This document shows, piece after piece, positions 19,066 to 27,804 of a stretch of DNA of 64,000 nucleotides. The notes under the pieces were generated by a model. The model saw only the letters and a list, made by a program, of their open reading frames with translations, searched no databases and had not been told where the DNA came from. Position 1 is the stretch's first letter, and every line of letters starts with the position of its first letter. Made by a program: the position numbers and the translations under genes. Source of the DNA: Candidatus Sulfotelmatobacter sp. (lineage in GTDB: Bacteria; Acidobacteriota; Terriglobia; Terriglobales; Acidobacteriaceae); NCBI GenBank assembly GCA_025462865.1, contig JAOAPI010000006.1, forward strand, positions 1 through 64,000, given 5' to 3'.

Positions 19066-20265
19066 TTATCCATTCTTCCCTCCGAAAATCTCGTTAACCT
19101 TCATACGCACAGCTTCGTTCCGGGCTGGTTTCAAATACCGCATGGTGCTTTCCATGTCCGAGTGACCGAGCCACTGCTGCACCTTCCGCAGATCGACGCC
19201 GGCCGAGAGGCAGCGAGTGGCGAATGTTGCCCGGAATTTGTGCAGCCAGAAATTGTCTTTATTGATCTTGGCACGTTCCGCAACTACCTTTAGATCGTCG
19301 AGGAAATTCAGCTTTGGGTTGCAGCCGGCTGTAGGAAAAACAAGACTGCACTTTTTGTCTGCTCTTGCCTTCCACTCTTTGAGACTGTTGGCGAGATTCG
19401 TAGGAATAGGAACTTCGCGCTCTTTGTAGGCCTTCGGTGTCCATCCTCGGTCAGGTTTGTGGCTGACACGAACGATCGCGTGCTTGAGATTGATGTCAGA
19501 CCAATAGGTGTACATGACTTCCTGTTCTCTCATGCCCGTCATTAAAAAGAACTCAAACCAGAGTCGCTCGCGGTCATCGCAGGCTTTAAACAGGGCATTG
19601 AGTTCTTCTTGCTCATAAATCTCCGGCTCTTCCTCCGTGTAGCGTGGCCAGTCGTTCTTTTTCACTAGGCCGCGAATATCGTTGGACTTCAGAAATGACA
19701 TCACATTGGCGAACTTGTTCCAACAACTACGGGGAGCTTGGTGCTTGTCGTCGCGTAGAAAGGCTGCGAACTTGAGCAAGTCTTTGCGTTCGATTTCTTC
19801 GAGGAATTGTTTGGGACACGACGTAGTGAAATAGTTTAGAGAGGTCGTATACGCGGACAGAGTCTTCGGTTTCTTCGTTAACTTGGTTTCCTATAGAAAG
19901 TCCTCGACTGCCGCCGAAAGCGATCGGCGGCCGTTGCCGTTCTGAGGCACGGTGTCGATACCATTGTTCTTGGCGTTGAGTTCGGCTTCCTTTTGCAGGC
20001 GGCGAGCGGTGGCAGTTGCAGCGTCTTTTCCAATGGAAAGGCGGATTCGCTTTGTGTCCTCATGCCATTCTAAGTAGTAGGCGCCCTCCGGATGCCTCTC
20101 TTCCCCGCAATTGAGGAGAACCCAGTCCGGCCTGATGCGTCCATTGGCGGAGATCACTACGGGACAGTAACGAAGACCCTGAGGAGTTTTGACGCGTTTG
20201 GTGACGTTGACTTCGCGGTTCACGGTGGCCTTTCCTGATTGTGGTATCAGTCTAGGTATCACCAC
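19066..20265 (-). pseudogene. Tyrosine-recombinase integrase interrupted by an in-frame amber codon
   Basis: A phage-type integrase of ~399 codons split by one TAG at 19893-19891. The N-terminal part (20265-19894) ends SAAVEDFL, and the same frame resumes ETKLTKKPKTLSAYTTSLNYF (SAM-like core-binding domain). The catalytic domain follows with Arg in TGMREQE, HKFRATFAT (His-x-x-Arg), LGHSDMEST and the nucleophile Tyr in TMRYL. All five catalytic positions are intact, so a single GAG- or CAG-to-TAG type change is the only visible lesion. An internal start at 19779 could make only the catalytic half. It lies 26 bp from a tRNA-Ser 3' fragment, as expected for an integrase and its attachment site. 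Confidence 0.85.
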
Positions 20266-20291
20266 GGCGTAAGTGCAAGATTACAAGGTAA

Positions 20292-20316
20292 TGGCGGAGA
20301 GAGTGGGATTCGAACC
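20292..20316 (-). other. Attachment-site relic: 3' end of a tRNA-Ser gene
   Basis: On the minus strand this 25-bp stretch reads as a TTCGAATCC T-loop followed by an acceptor-stem 3' strand (TCTCTCCG) and encoded CCA, as in bacterial tRNA-Ser. The 5' side has no variable arm, anticodon or 5' acceptor strand, so this is not a complete tRNA. A partial tRNA 3' end beside an integrase is the usual sign of attL or attR. No second copy or intact tRNA-Ser was noticed in the window. Confidence 0.7.
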
Positions 20317-20956
20317 TAGTATCTCCAACTAAATCAATAAGTTAGGAGGCGCGAATGGCACATCCAACCTCCACAATTCTACAAAAACAATGAACTCCAT
20401 TATTGTATTGGACGCTTAATGGACGCTGATTTCTCGGCGCATAAATTAATTTGGCGGTAGAGCAAGGCTTGATTTATGGGTACGTACTTCGCTCATGTGC
20501 TTCAGAGTGGGTCGGCAGGGTTGAAAAGCGCTGATCGGTTCGGTGTTTCTTGGATCTTACTCGAAGATTTGAGAACAGCTACCTTCATTGGCAATTGGCC
20601 CTCTATATTTGCCGTGTCTCCCTCTGGGGAAAGGCTCACAATCCTGTAAACCCCGACCATACGTCGAGAACCACGACTAACCCGTTTTTATCTGTGCTTT
20701 CGCCATGCAGACAGTTTCCCACAGACCGTAGACGATTGCTAGCCCCTTAGGTTTCAAACTGCACACTACCGAGCGGGCGTGTCTCTCGCGTAGAGATTCA
20801 GTGTTCGCTTTGCCGATTACGGGAGCGACACGACACCTCCAATCTTCGCGTGTATAGCAAAATCACAGGCTTTGTGGGTTGTCCCTCCGGCCGTGAATGA
20901 TCGCTCGCCCTTCGGAGTGATAGACGACTTAATGAGCCGAGGTTTCGATGATGTGG
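20317..20956. other. Intergenic stretch next to the attachment site
   Basis: About 640 bp. I see no gene with a convincing start or recognisable motif; short frames on either strand look random. Given its position beside the integrase and tRNA fragment, it may be residual mobile-element DNA. Confidence 0.4.
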
Positions 20957-21169
20957 TCAGCAGGAGACTTTGGTTTCAGAAGTGGAAGGAGAAATGTTTC
21001 GTAACAGGGTAAGAATTATTCCATCGGCGAGTTCCTCCGGCAGGTCCATATGCTGAGTTGAATCTTTCTGTTTTACCCTCTTGTAGCTCGCATGAATGGT
21101 GATTTCGTTCTTCGAGCATTCGATGACGGTGTCAATCGGGTGTGGGAAGAATGGACCTTTTTGAATCAA
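20957..21169 (-). CDS. Small hypothetical protein
   Basis: A possible 70-residue protein from a TTG start, with only a weak TAGGA upstream. The composition looks protein-like: mixed charged and hydrophobic residues, and a C-terminal amphipathic stretch (DLPEELADGIILTLLRNI). No family, signal peptide or motif is recognised. It lies between the integrase relic and the YihY gene and may be an orphan. Uncertain. Confidence 0.3.
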   Translation of the reverse strand: MIQKGPFFPHPIDTVIECSKNEITIHASYKRVKQKDSTQHMDLPEELADGIILTLLRNISPSTSETKVSC

Positions 21170-21296
21170 TGATCCTAGTGGGGAGGCTCATTGCGGACTG
21201 GTACGGCGCCCGCAGCTGTAGTCTGGAAGCTCAGTACCTTTGGACTTTCGACTTCTGCTCCTTGTGTTCCTTGCTAAACTTGCTCGGTCGGCCGCG

Positions 21297-22238
21297 CTAC
21301 CCAGCCTTCATCCTCTGCTGGATTTGCCGCTTTTTGACCTCAAAGACCGCTGTTTTCTTATCTTCGTTCTCGATAACCCAATTCATTTCGCCGCCAATCA
21401 AGATTGCAAAGCCCGTCATGTACAGCCAAAGCATTAGAATAATGACCGCACCAAGAGAGCCGTAAGTGGCACTATAGCTATTGAAAAAGTGCAAATAAAG
21501 CCGGAAACCAAGCGAAGCCAGCAGCCACAGAGCGACGCCAGCTGCCGCCCCTGGAGTCACCCAATACCATTTCCGTGCGTCAAGGTTGGGAGCAAAGTAA
21601 TAGACAATTGAGAATGAAAGGAACATGGCGGCGAAGGAGACCGGCCATTGCAGCACTTTCCACGCGATCCGGAAGATATTCCCGAGACCGACGTGACTCG
21701 CAATCAGTTGACCAAGCCTGCCCCCATAGAGCATCAGAACCAACGCCACGATGATGAGCGCCGCCAAACTCACTGTTAAACCGACGATGGTAAGTTTCTG
21801 TTTCCACCAAGGTCGCGTTTCGGTAACACCGTAGATTACATTTAGAGAAACGACTACCGCGTCCATACCGCCAGAGGCGGCCCACAGTGCCCCCAGGATT
21901 CCGGAGGCAAGCTTGATGCCATTGCTGTTCTTGAATGTCTGATTGATTACGCTCTGAACTAAGTCGGAAGCTGAGCCGGGAGCCAGTTGTCCCAAGCCGG
22001 AAATAATGCTTTCGCGCATTTCAGATCCAGGTCCAGCGAAAACCCCTACCAGTGAAACGAGGAACAGAAACATTGGGAACAGAGCCAGGAGGAAATAGTA
22101 GGACAGTGACGCGGAGCGGGTGGACAGTTCATCTTGCCCGATTTTTGTGATTGCAAGTTGCGTCAGTCTTATCGGAGTGAGTCCGCCAAATTTCCATAAC
22201 GAGGGCATAGTCTCAAGCTGCCTTAGCGCGCTTGCCAT
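21297..22238 (-). CDS. YihY/BrkB family inner-membrane protein
   Basis: A 313-residue polytopic membrane protein of the YihY/virulence-factor BrkB family, once misassigned as RNase BN. Features are the family start (TRSASLSYYFLLALFPMFLFLVS), six predicted helices, the conserved GALWAASGGMDAVVVSLNVIYGV segment, and GSLGAVIILMLWLYMTGFAILIGGEMN. The tail is charged and cytoplasmic. The function is unknown; roles in envelope stability have been suggested. It overlaps the end of the upstream frameshifted gene and closes a minus-strand cluster of small envelope-stress membrane proteins. An internal ATG at 22208 is an alternative start. Confidence 0.92.
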   Translation of the reverse strand: MASALRQLETMPSLWKFGGLTPIRLTQLAITKIGQDELSTRSASLSYYFLLALFPMFLFLVSLVGVFAGPGSEMRESIISGLGQLAPGSASDLVQSVINQTFKNSNGIKLASGILGALWAASGGMDAVVVSLNVIYGVTETRPWWKQKLTIVGLTVSLAALIIVALVLMLYGGRLGQLIASHVGLGNIFRIAWKVLQWPVSFAAMFLSFSIVYYFAPNLDARKWYWVTPGAAAGVALWLLASLGFRLYLHFFNSYSATYGSLGAVIILMLWLYMTGFAILIGGEMNWVIENEDKKTAVFEVKKRQIQQRMKAG

Positions 22239-22627
22239 CCTTCTCTGAAAGTTGCGATTTTCCCGGATATCGCGTCAGTTCGCTTACAGCACTAATGACC
22301 GCTCCCTGTGTCAAAAAAAACTTCTTTTCATGCTCGTCTTTGAACGCCAGAAATTCGGGCATGGTCGCCACCATACCGGCTAGTCCGAGGTCAATTTCGC
22401 GACGCGCTCGAAAGCCGAAGACTTTTTTTGCTCCGCCGGGATAGTCGGTTAGTAGACTGACGGCGAGTTTCGCACCGCCGCAAATGACGGCCGCCACCGT
22501 AGCACGCTTGCTGCGCTGCCAGGAATGATCCCACAATGATGTAATCGATAACCGCGTGAGCCCCCGGTGAGATCAGGCGGGGCATTGGTTTTGCTGCGAC
22601 TCTAGCAAGCATATTAAGCGTTGGCAT
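22213..22627 (-). pseudogene. Small membrane-associated protein gene, frameshifted
   Basis: Two frames together make one protein. From ATG 22627 (AGGAG eight bases upstream) the first frame reads MLARVAAKPMPRLISPGAHAVIDY and IIVGSF, then runs out of frame near 22525. A second frame continues WQRSKRATVAAVICGGAKLAVSLLTDYPGG and KKVFGFRARREIDLGLAGM. In related acidobacterial proteins, as I recall them, these segments are continuous (SPKTHAALDY... RSKRA... LLTDYPGG), so an indel broke this copy. It lies between the 73-residue membrane protein and YihY in what looks like one transcript. It could be a sequencing indel rather than true loss. Confidence 0.65.
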
Positions 22628-22667
22628 CTGTGATTCTCCTAAATAAACAAGGATCCGATCCCGGCAC

Positions 22668-22889
22668 TCAGTTCCGCGTGAACATTCCCGCAAAACCATA
22701 GCCAGACAAAAGGGAAAACGCAGCCACGATCATAGTCGCGCCGATCAAATGTTCTCGGGCATTTCTGGCCACATTCATTTTCTCCCGGACAGCCGTAATT
22801 TGTGTCTTCAACTCTGTAGCGGTGTGGTGAAGATGATTGCGCTGTTCCAGTGCGCGCAGTTCTAAATTATCTAGTGATGATGTATTCAT
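22668..22889 (-). CDS. Small single-span membrane protein of the YqjD/YqjE-like cluster
   Basis: A 73-residue protein with a coiled-coil-like N-terminus (LELRALEQRNHLHHTATELKT, cut at 20 here) and one C-terminal transmembrane helix (GATMIVAAFSLLSGYGFAG). Its ATG overlaps the stop of the upstream gene as ATGA (22889-22886), implying translational coupling. Helical stalk plus terminal membrane anchor resembles YqjD/ElaB/YqjK-type stress proteins, but no exact family is recognised. A role in envelope stress is inferred from the cluster. Confidence 0.7.
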   Translation of the reverse strand: MNTSSLDNLELRALEQRNHLHHTATELKTQITAVREKMNVARNAREHLIGATMIVAAFSLLSGYGFAGMFTRN

Positions 22890-23305
22890 ATCTGATTCTT
22901 CGCCTCAGATCGGATCCAAACTTTGTCACCTTTCAGGACTTGGAGGGTTCTGTTTGGCATCAGGCCATTCAGTTCAAATTCTCGCTTGGCAAAGTATGCG
23001 GCAACGCCTCCCAGCAAAGACCAAAGAACTGCGACGGCCAGGAAAGCAAAACACCAACGGAACGGATTATCGTGAAGGAATGCAGCCACTAAACCCACGA
23101 GCGCTAAGGTAAATAGCAAATAGGCCGTACCGAGCAGAACGATACCAAGCAATGCCAACGGAGCCGCGACCTTTAACATCTTGAGTTTTTCGCGTAGCTC
23201 TGTTTTGAACATCGCTAGCCGCGTTTCGAGGAACTCCTTGAGTTCCTCCTTCATTTCAACCAGGACTGCGGCTAAGTTTCTGCCGTTACCTAAATCGGTA
23301 TTCAT
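22886..23305 (-). CDS. YqjE-like phage-holin-superfamily membrane protein
   Basis: A 139-residue protein with an N-terminal amphipathic helix (LVEMKEELKEFLETRLAMFK) and two transmembrane helices (APLALLGIVLLGTAYLLFTL; WCFAFLAVAVLWSLLGGVAA). This is the architecture of the YqjE / Putative Actinobacterial Holin-X group. Start ATG 23305 forms an ATGA overlap with the stop of the upstream gene; the earlier in-frame ATG at 23323 lacks this coupling. These proteins are usually encoded after a YqjD-like gene, exactly as here, and are linked to stationary phase or osmotic stress; they are not true phage holins. Confidence 0.82.
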   Translation of the reverse strand: MNTDLGNGRNLAAVLVEMKEELKEFLETRLAMFKTELREKLKMLKVAAPLALLGIVLLGTAYLLFTLALVGLVAAFLHDNPFRWCFAFLAVAVLWSLLGGVAAYFAKREFELNGLMPNRTLQVLKGDKVWIRSEAKNQI

Positions 23306-23664
23306 AAGTTCCGTGACCTCCATATCCTGAGAGCGATACCGGCAGCGAATGCAATCGTCGCAACGGCTGCCAATACTCGAAGTGGATGCTCCTGCTTAGT
23401 CCATTGCGCGCGATTCCATGCGCGGCTCGTTAGATCTCTTGTCCCATGGCTGACTTTAGCGTAACCGACGACGGCACGAGCGCGAGCTTCGTCGTATATT
23501 TTGCTGGCGGCCTGTTTCGTTGTACTCAAGACGTGACTTGCTCGCTTGCCATATTCCTCCAAAGCGTGCGCAGCTCGTGGCCTATCGAAAGCGGGCATCC
23601 GTACAACTGCCGCCGGACCTCTTGAATCTTCAACTGGACGGTCTGGCTTGACCGCTGTCGCCAT
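23302..23664 (-). CDS. YqjD/DUF883-like membrane-anchored protein
   Basis: A 120-residue protein with a helical, Ala- and Arg-rich N-terminal region (HALEEYGKRASHVLSTTKQA, KIYDEARARAVVGYAKVS) and one C-terminal transmembrane helix (VLAAVATIAFAAGIALRIW) ending in RSRNL. This is the YqjD/ElaB-type layout; in Escherichia coli such proteins are anchored in the membrane and bind ribosomes in stationary phase. Here the family assignment rests on architecture and on the YqjE-like partner immediately downstream with a 4-bp overlap, so it is probable rather than certain. Confidence 0.72.
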   Translation of the reverse strand: MATAVKPDRPVEDSRGPAAVVRMPAFDRPRAAHALEEYGKRASHVLSTTKQAASKIYDEARARAVVGYAKVSHGTRDLTSRAWNRAQWTKQEHPLRVLAAVATIAFAAGIALRIWRSRNL

Positions 23665-23749
23665 AACATGCCTCCTTAATAGTCACTTCCTCGGACCGTC
23701 AACGACCACTTTCGCACTCCTCCTCGACAAACCCGCCATTTGTGTCGCA

Positions 23750-24067
23750 CTATGCAACCTTTCGTAAATTGTTATCGCCACCACCGCGATCGGAACGATC
23801 AGAGCTGCCACCTTTCGCGTCACTCCGGCCGATGATCAGCCGATACAGCCAAGTCAGGAACACAGCTCCGCCAATGGCGACCAGAATCGTGTAGATTGTG
23901 CCGCCCTGTCCTTCGAAGCCGATCGCTCGCATAATCCAACCTCCTACAATGGCGCCTGCAATACCGATCAGGATATCTACCAGCGGGCCGTATCCTGAAC
24001 CCCGCATGATCTTGCCAGTGGCCCATCCGGCGATAAGACCCACAATGATCCACCATAGAAAATGCAT
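23750..24067 (-). CDS. GlsB/YeaQ/YmgE family stress-response membrane protein
   Basis: A 105-residue membrane protein with three helices and the family hallmarks WWIIVGLIAGWATGKIMRGSG, DILIGIAGAIVGGWIM and IYTILVAIGGAVFLTWLYRL. The Ser/Asp/Gly-rich tail is longer than usual (family members are ~80-90 residues). Members are induced by envelope or general stress; the molecular role is unknown. It is the first gene of the minus-strand stress cluster, 85 bp upstream of the YqjD-like gene. Confidence 0.92.
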   Translation of the reverse strand: MHFLWWIIVGLIAGWATGKIMRGSGYGPLVDILIGIAGAIVGGWIMRAIGFEGQGGTIYTILVAIGGAVFLTWLYRLIIGRSDAKGGSSDRSDRGGGDNNLRKVA

Positions 24068-24384
24068 AAATTAACCCTTTCCGCTCCATAGAGAGCAAAT
24101 TGCCAAAAGTCAACTACGCCGATCTACGCTGCTTGCTGCGATGCCTTGCCCTGCGGCGTGGACTTGTCCACTAAAGCCGGTAAAATGCGCGCAGGAGCTG
24201 CACTCGCAATCGATGGCGGAACTCCGGCCCGTTGCGCGAATTGGCTCAATGGGTCTTGTCCAATCAGCCCCTGTACCTGTCTGGGCGCAACGGGCTGATT
24301 TGGTCCCGTGGCGATCCACGACTTGACGATGTGGCCCAGCCCGCTGGATTCAGCCTTCCCAATTAGTTCAAATCGACGGGCTTC
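24068..24384. other. Intergenic stretch upstream of the hybrid kinase
   Basis: About 315 bp between divergent genes. No supported gene. The kinase downstream lacks the N-terminal half normal for its architecture, and no remnant of that half is recognisable here in any frame, so the missing part was replaced rather than merely frameshifted. Confidence 0.4.
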
Positions 24385-26298
24385 GTGTACATCCGGTCCG
24401 ACCTGCAGGCCATTTACGGCCGCCTGAAGACCTATGCATTAATCGCCGCTGCCGTGATGTTCATCTCGCTGGTACTTGCTCTGATGATTTCGAGAATATC
24501 TCAGCGTGTTGTCTCCGAGCCGGTGATGCAGTTGGCGCAGACTGTGCGGATCGTGTCCCACGAGAAAAACTACTCGATCCGGGCGGCCACAAGCAAAAAT
24601 CGTGATGAAGTGTCGACCTTGATTGCAGCGGTCAATGAGATGTTGGAACAGATTCAGCAGCGTGACACTGCACTGCAACGGGCTCACGGCGAGTTGGAGC
24701 ATCGGGTTCAGGAACGCACCACCCAACTCGCAGCTGCCAACAAAGAGCTGGATTTACGCAACCGTGAAGTCGAACGTGCGACCAAATTGAAGAGTAAGTT
24801 TCTGGCCAGCATGAGTCACGAGTTACGTACTCCCCTTAACGCGATCGTAGGATTTTCAGATCTGCTCGCAGAACAAACAGCCGGGGAACTCAATGACAAG
24901 CAAAAGCGCTTCGTCAATCACATAAAGCAAGGCTCGGCTCATCTATTGCAGTTGATCAACGACATCCTGGACCTGTCAAAAATCGAAGCCGGACAGCTTG
25001 AACTTCGGAACGAACGGTTCCAGATCAGCGAAGCTCTGCCGGAGGTCCTCTCCACCATCCGTCCCTTGGCCATGGCCAAGCAGATTTTCGTCCAACATAC
25101 CTTGGATACGGATCTTCCCGTATATGCCGATCGCGTGCGCTTCAAACAAATCCTGTACAACCTGCTCAGCAATGCCGTGAAATTCACACCCAAAAACGGC
25201 CGAATTACTATCGAATGCAAAGGGAATCGGGATTTCATTACTCTGTCGGTGACTGATACGGGGATCGGAATCCGCGCCGAAGATCAAGCAATCATTTTCG
25301 AAGAGTTTCGCCAGGTAGAAGGCGACAAGGACTCGACTCAAGAGGGCACCGGGCTGGGGCTTGCGATCACCAAGCGCCTAGTGGAACAACAAGGTGGCAA
25401 GATCTCGTTGACGAGTGAAATCGGAAAGGGTAGCCGATTTACCTTCACTCTGCCCGCGGGTGCAAAGACAGAGACATTAGATACTCATCCCGCCAGTGCA
25501 CCAGCCTCGAGGCGCGTTCCGTTGGGAGAGGTCCGCAAGCCTCTGGTTCTCGTGGTCGATGACGAAGTTCCGGCGCGCGAACTCCTGGCTAGCTATCTTG
25601 ACTCGGAATATCGCACCGTCTCGGCCGAATCGGGAGAAGAAGCCGTGAAAAAAGCGCAACAACTGCGGCCCGATGCCATCACCTTAGACGTTATGATGCC
25701 GGGCGGCAGCGGTTTCGAGACCATGATCGCATTGAGAAAGAATCCCGATACGGCGAATATCCCAATCATCATTGTTTCGATCGTCGATCAGAAACAGGTT
25801 GGTTTTGCATTGGGCGCAGCCGACTATCTGATCAAGCCCATCCGCAAAACAGTACTGCTGGAGACCGTTCGTAAGCATGTGCCGTATCCGCAAGATGACG
25901 ATGCTGCGATCCTGCTGGTCGATGACGACACCAAAACTCTGGCACTGCTGGAGGAGACGTTGCGTGCTGCCGGGTACGAGACTCAGAGCGTGCGCAGCGG
26001 CGCCAGGGCGCTGGAGGTACTCTCGTCCAAACTAATAAGCGCCGTGCTCCTCGATTTACTGATGCCGGGAATCGACGGATTTGAAGTCATCCGTCATGTA
26101 AGGCAGGAAGCTGCGTTGAGGGATCTGCCGATTCTTGTAATGACAGGTAAAAGCCTAACCGCAGAGGAATCGGCTCTGCTTGGCCATGAAACTCAGGCGC
26201 TGTTGCAGAAGAACGGCTCCTGGCAGGAGCAGCTCATCCTCGAAGTTGGCAGGGTCGTCGGGGGCCGCAAGCAGGCCAAATCTGCGGGGCAGTCATGA
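24385..26298 (+). CDS. Hybrid histidine kinase with two receiver domains, N-terminally truncated
   Basis: A 637-residue membrane sensor kinase. Order: a sequence typical of the end of a periplasmic sensor domain ([13 protein letters not shown]), one transmembrane helix (~16-36), HAMP and coiled coil (~37-135), HisKA with phospho-acceptor His145 in [18 protein letters not shown], HATPase_c (N-box [10 protein letters not shown]-box GTGLGLAI), then two receiver domains (LVVDDE...[17 protein letters not shown]...[11 protein letters not shown]) with acceptor aspartates. The first transmembrane helix and extracytoplasmic sensor expected before YIRSDL are missing: an in-frame TAG lies just upstream of the GTG start. 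It may be constitutive or non-functional. A response-regulator stub overlaps its end. Confidence 0.85.
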   Translation: MYIRSDLQAIYGRLKTYALIAAAVMFISLVLALMISRISQRVVSEPVMQLAQTVRIVSHEKNYSIRAATSKNRDEVSTLIAAVNEMLEQIQQRDTALQRAHGELEHRVQERTTQLAAANKELDLRNREVERATKLKSKFLASMSHELRTPLNAIVGFSDLLAEQTAGELNDKQKRFVNHIKQGSAHLLQLINDILDLSKIEAGQLELRNERFQISEALPEVLSTIRPLAMAKQIFVQHTLDTDLPVYADRVRFKQILYNLLSNAVKFTPKNGRITIECKGNRDFITLSVTDTGIGIRAEDQAIIFEEFRQVEGDKDSTQEGTGLGLAITKRLVEQQGGKISLTSEIGKGSRFTFTLPAGAKTETLDTHPASAPASRRVPLGEVRKPLVLVVDDEVPARELLASYLDSEYRTVSAESGEEAVKKAQQLRPDAITLDVMMPGGSGFETMIALRKNPDTANIPIIIVSIVDQKQVGFALGAADYLIKPIRKTVLLETVRKHVPYPQDDDAAILLVDDDTKTLALLEETLRAAGYETQSVRSGARALEVLSSKLISAVLLDLLMPGIDGFEVIRHVRQEAALRDLPILVMTGKSLTAEESALLGHETQALLQKNGSWQEQLILEVGRVVGGRKQAKSAGQS

Positions 26299-26456
26299 AG
26301 ACAGTTCTGATTGCGGAGGACAATCCTACCAACCGTGAATTACTCCGGGAATTGCTGGAGATCCGTGGCATTTGGTCATTTGGAAAGGAACTGGCGCAAT
26401 ACCGACGATCTACAGGAACAACCAGTCGAGCGGCTCTGGCTCAAAGTCGAAATTGA
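26295..26456 (+). pseudogene. Response-regulator gene reduced to its first ~26 codons
   Basis: The ATG overlaps the kinase stop as ATGA (26295-26298), so this was the coupled downstream gene. It reads [20 protein letters not shown] and LEIRG, the first beta-alpha unit of a CheY-like receiver with its acidic pair ED. At about 26370 the homology stops abruptly and unrelated sequence completes a 53-residue frame. The phospho-acceptor Asp and the rest of the domain are absent. A deletion or insertion junction is therefore close to 26370. Confidence 0.75.
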
Positions 26457-26517
26457 GACAAACGAATCCTACGGCTATATAAAGCAGTGAGCGCCAAGAA
26501 CCGGCCAGCCACTATGG

Positions 26518-26586
26518 TTGTTGAAATATCGCCATTTCACTCACTGACAGGTCAGTGAGCGCTATCGCCTGTTAGCGACAACTGTC
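26518..26586 (+). repeat. Palindromic dispersed repeat, copy 1
   Basis: An imperfect palindrome of ~70 bp. It begins TTGTTGAAATATCGCCATTT, has central arms CACTCACTGAC / GTCAGTGAG, and ends GCCTGTTAGCGACAAC. Related copies are at 27110-27190, 34573-34643 (minus) and 59668-59746. It lies just downstream of a lipoprotein gene and could fold as a transcript-end hairpin. Confidence 0.75.
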
Positions 26587-26596
26587 CGTTCTTCGT

Positions 26597-27067
26597 TCAA
26601 CGTGCGTTCAGCGGTCCAGCCGCTACGGTAATACGAGTGAGGCCGTCGTGCCCCCCTGTTAGGTAGTGGATTCGCAGTTCGGCTGGCTTCTTGAAAACCT
26701 TATTTACTCCTTGATTGAAACGGAACCCTATGTCGAGGGATGCAGTACTGCGCGCAGGGAGGGTCAACGGGTAGGACTCCGCCGCACGGGGTTGGTTCTC
26801 GTAGGTAGCAGCTTGCGCTACTAACTCGACCCTCGTGATCGTAACTGGCGAGTCGGACGAGTTCTTTACTTTGACCTGCGGATCGTACCAGCCTTCGCCG
26901 ATTAATTGATGCGTAGTTTTGATTTCAATCGTCATCTCGGGAGGAACAACAACCGATGTTTTCTTTGAATCGACTGTGGAATTGATCTGACGTATGGTCA
27001 TTCCCGGATCGCACCCTAAGAATAGAGCGAACGGCAGGACCAACAGAATCGAGGCAAGGGGTTTCAT
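26597..27067 (-). CDS. Small lipoprotein with immunoglobulin-like/beta-sandwich domain
   Basis: A 156-residue exported lipoprotein. From ATG 27067 it has a lipoprotein signal peptide ending in the lipobox LFLGC (MKPLASILLVLPFALFLGC). The mature part looks like a beta-sandwich: VKVKNSSDSPVTITRVELVA, and a second half rich in alternating hydrophobic strands (RSTASLDIGFRFNQGVNKVF). Such domains resemble conserved bacterial FxLYD or Ig-like modules, but no named family is certain. Copies of the same palindromic repeat flank the gene on both sides, which is unusual and may reflect mobilisation or shared terminators. Confidence 0.65.
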   Translation of the reverse strand: MKPLASILLVLPFALFLGCDPGMTIRQINSTVDSKKTSVVVPPEMTIEIKTTHQLIGEGWYDPQVKVKNSSDSPVTITRVELVAQAATYENQPRAAESYPLTLPARSTASLDIGFRFNQGVNKVFKKPAELRIHYLTGGHDGLTRITVAAGPLNAR

Positions 27068-27109
27068 TGGAGCTTCCATACATCGTAGCAGCTACCGGGA
27101 ATCGGTTGA

Positions 27110-27190
27110 TGGTTGACGTTAAATCGCCATTTCACTCATTGACCGGGTCGTCAATTCTCAATGAGTGTAAACGCCTGATAGCAACAATTG
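27110..27190 (+). repeat. Palindromic dispersed repeat, copy 2
   Basis: Same element as copy 1: TCGCCATTTCACTCATTGAC, then the inverted right arm AATGAGTGTAAACGCCTGAT and AGCAACAA. It is ~70 bp and sits upstream of the lipoprotein gene, in the same orientation as copy 1 at the other end of that gene. Confidence 0.75.
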
Positions 27191-27621
27191 ACTTTCCTCG
27201 GTGCGTGTGTCAGTACGCCAGCGCACATCCATATGGGCACGGATACCAGAATCCCTCTGCTGATTTATCGGGGTTGATAGAAAGTGAACCGAGTTGCGCC
27301 TGATGGCGGAAAATGCCGGAAACACCCATTTCTCCCGAATGGGAACTTCCGTTCGGTACCATACGGCGAGGACTGTATTCCATTAGACATACGCCGTGTA
27401 AGAAACTAAACCTTCTTGGGGAGGGGCTTCTTGTATAACGTCCATTTGGTACGCCAGCTTTGCCGGGAAATATCCGCCGAGCAAGACCCCAACGGACCGA
27501 AGACCTTCTGTCGCTCCTCCATGCCGTCCTAAAAGAAGACCAACTAGAAATCCGTGCCAGAATGGTCTTCCTTGCAAAAAAGTTTGCGGATGTCATCAGT
27601 GAATCGAAGGCCGCAGACTAG
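27191..27621. other. Intergenic stretch with one weak possible small ORF
   Basis: About 430 bp. On the plus strand a frame from TTG 27460 to TAG 27619-27621 encodes a protein-like helix (EDLLSLLHAVLKEDQLEIRA), but there is no ribosome site and no family, so I do not call it as a gene. Minus-strand frames look random. Confidence 0.35.
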
Positions 27622-27804
27622 TCAGCAGGCTTCCCGAAGATGCAAGCGGAGCAGGTAGCATTCCTCATGCATCGCTTTCCCGTCTTCATCCGTCTTCGCA
27701 ATCTCTAGCGGAACTTCCTTGTTGCAAAGCCGGCAGAGCAGACTTGATTTTCGGCCTCTCTCCAACCTTGCACGATACCAGTCCAAGGTTTTAGTTGTCG
27801 CCAC
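27622..27804 (-). CDS. Tiny zinc-motif protein (CxxC ... HExC)
   Basis: A 60-residue cytoplasmic protein starting at GTG 27804. It has CRLCNKEVP and a second half-site MHEECYLL, giving a plausible Cys3His zinc-binding site. The N-terminus is basic (DWYRARLERGRK). Small proteins like this are common in Acidobacteriota, but their function is unknown; the zinc motif suggests nucleic-acid or protein binding. It overlaps the upstream gene by 14 bp, so the two are co-translated. Confidence 0.65.
   Translation of the reverse strand: MATTKTLDWYRARLERGRKSSLLCRLCNKEVPLEIAKTDEDGKAMHEECYLLRLHLREAC

Noticed and set aside
20292-20400. Complete tRNA-Ser gene
   Set aside because: Only the T-loop and 3' acceptor strand are present; no anticodon arm or 5' strand pairs with it.
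27460-27621. 53-residue helical frame from TTG
   Set aside because: Protein-like composition, but no ribosome site, ATG or family.
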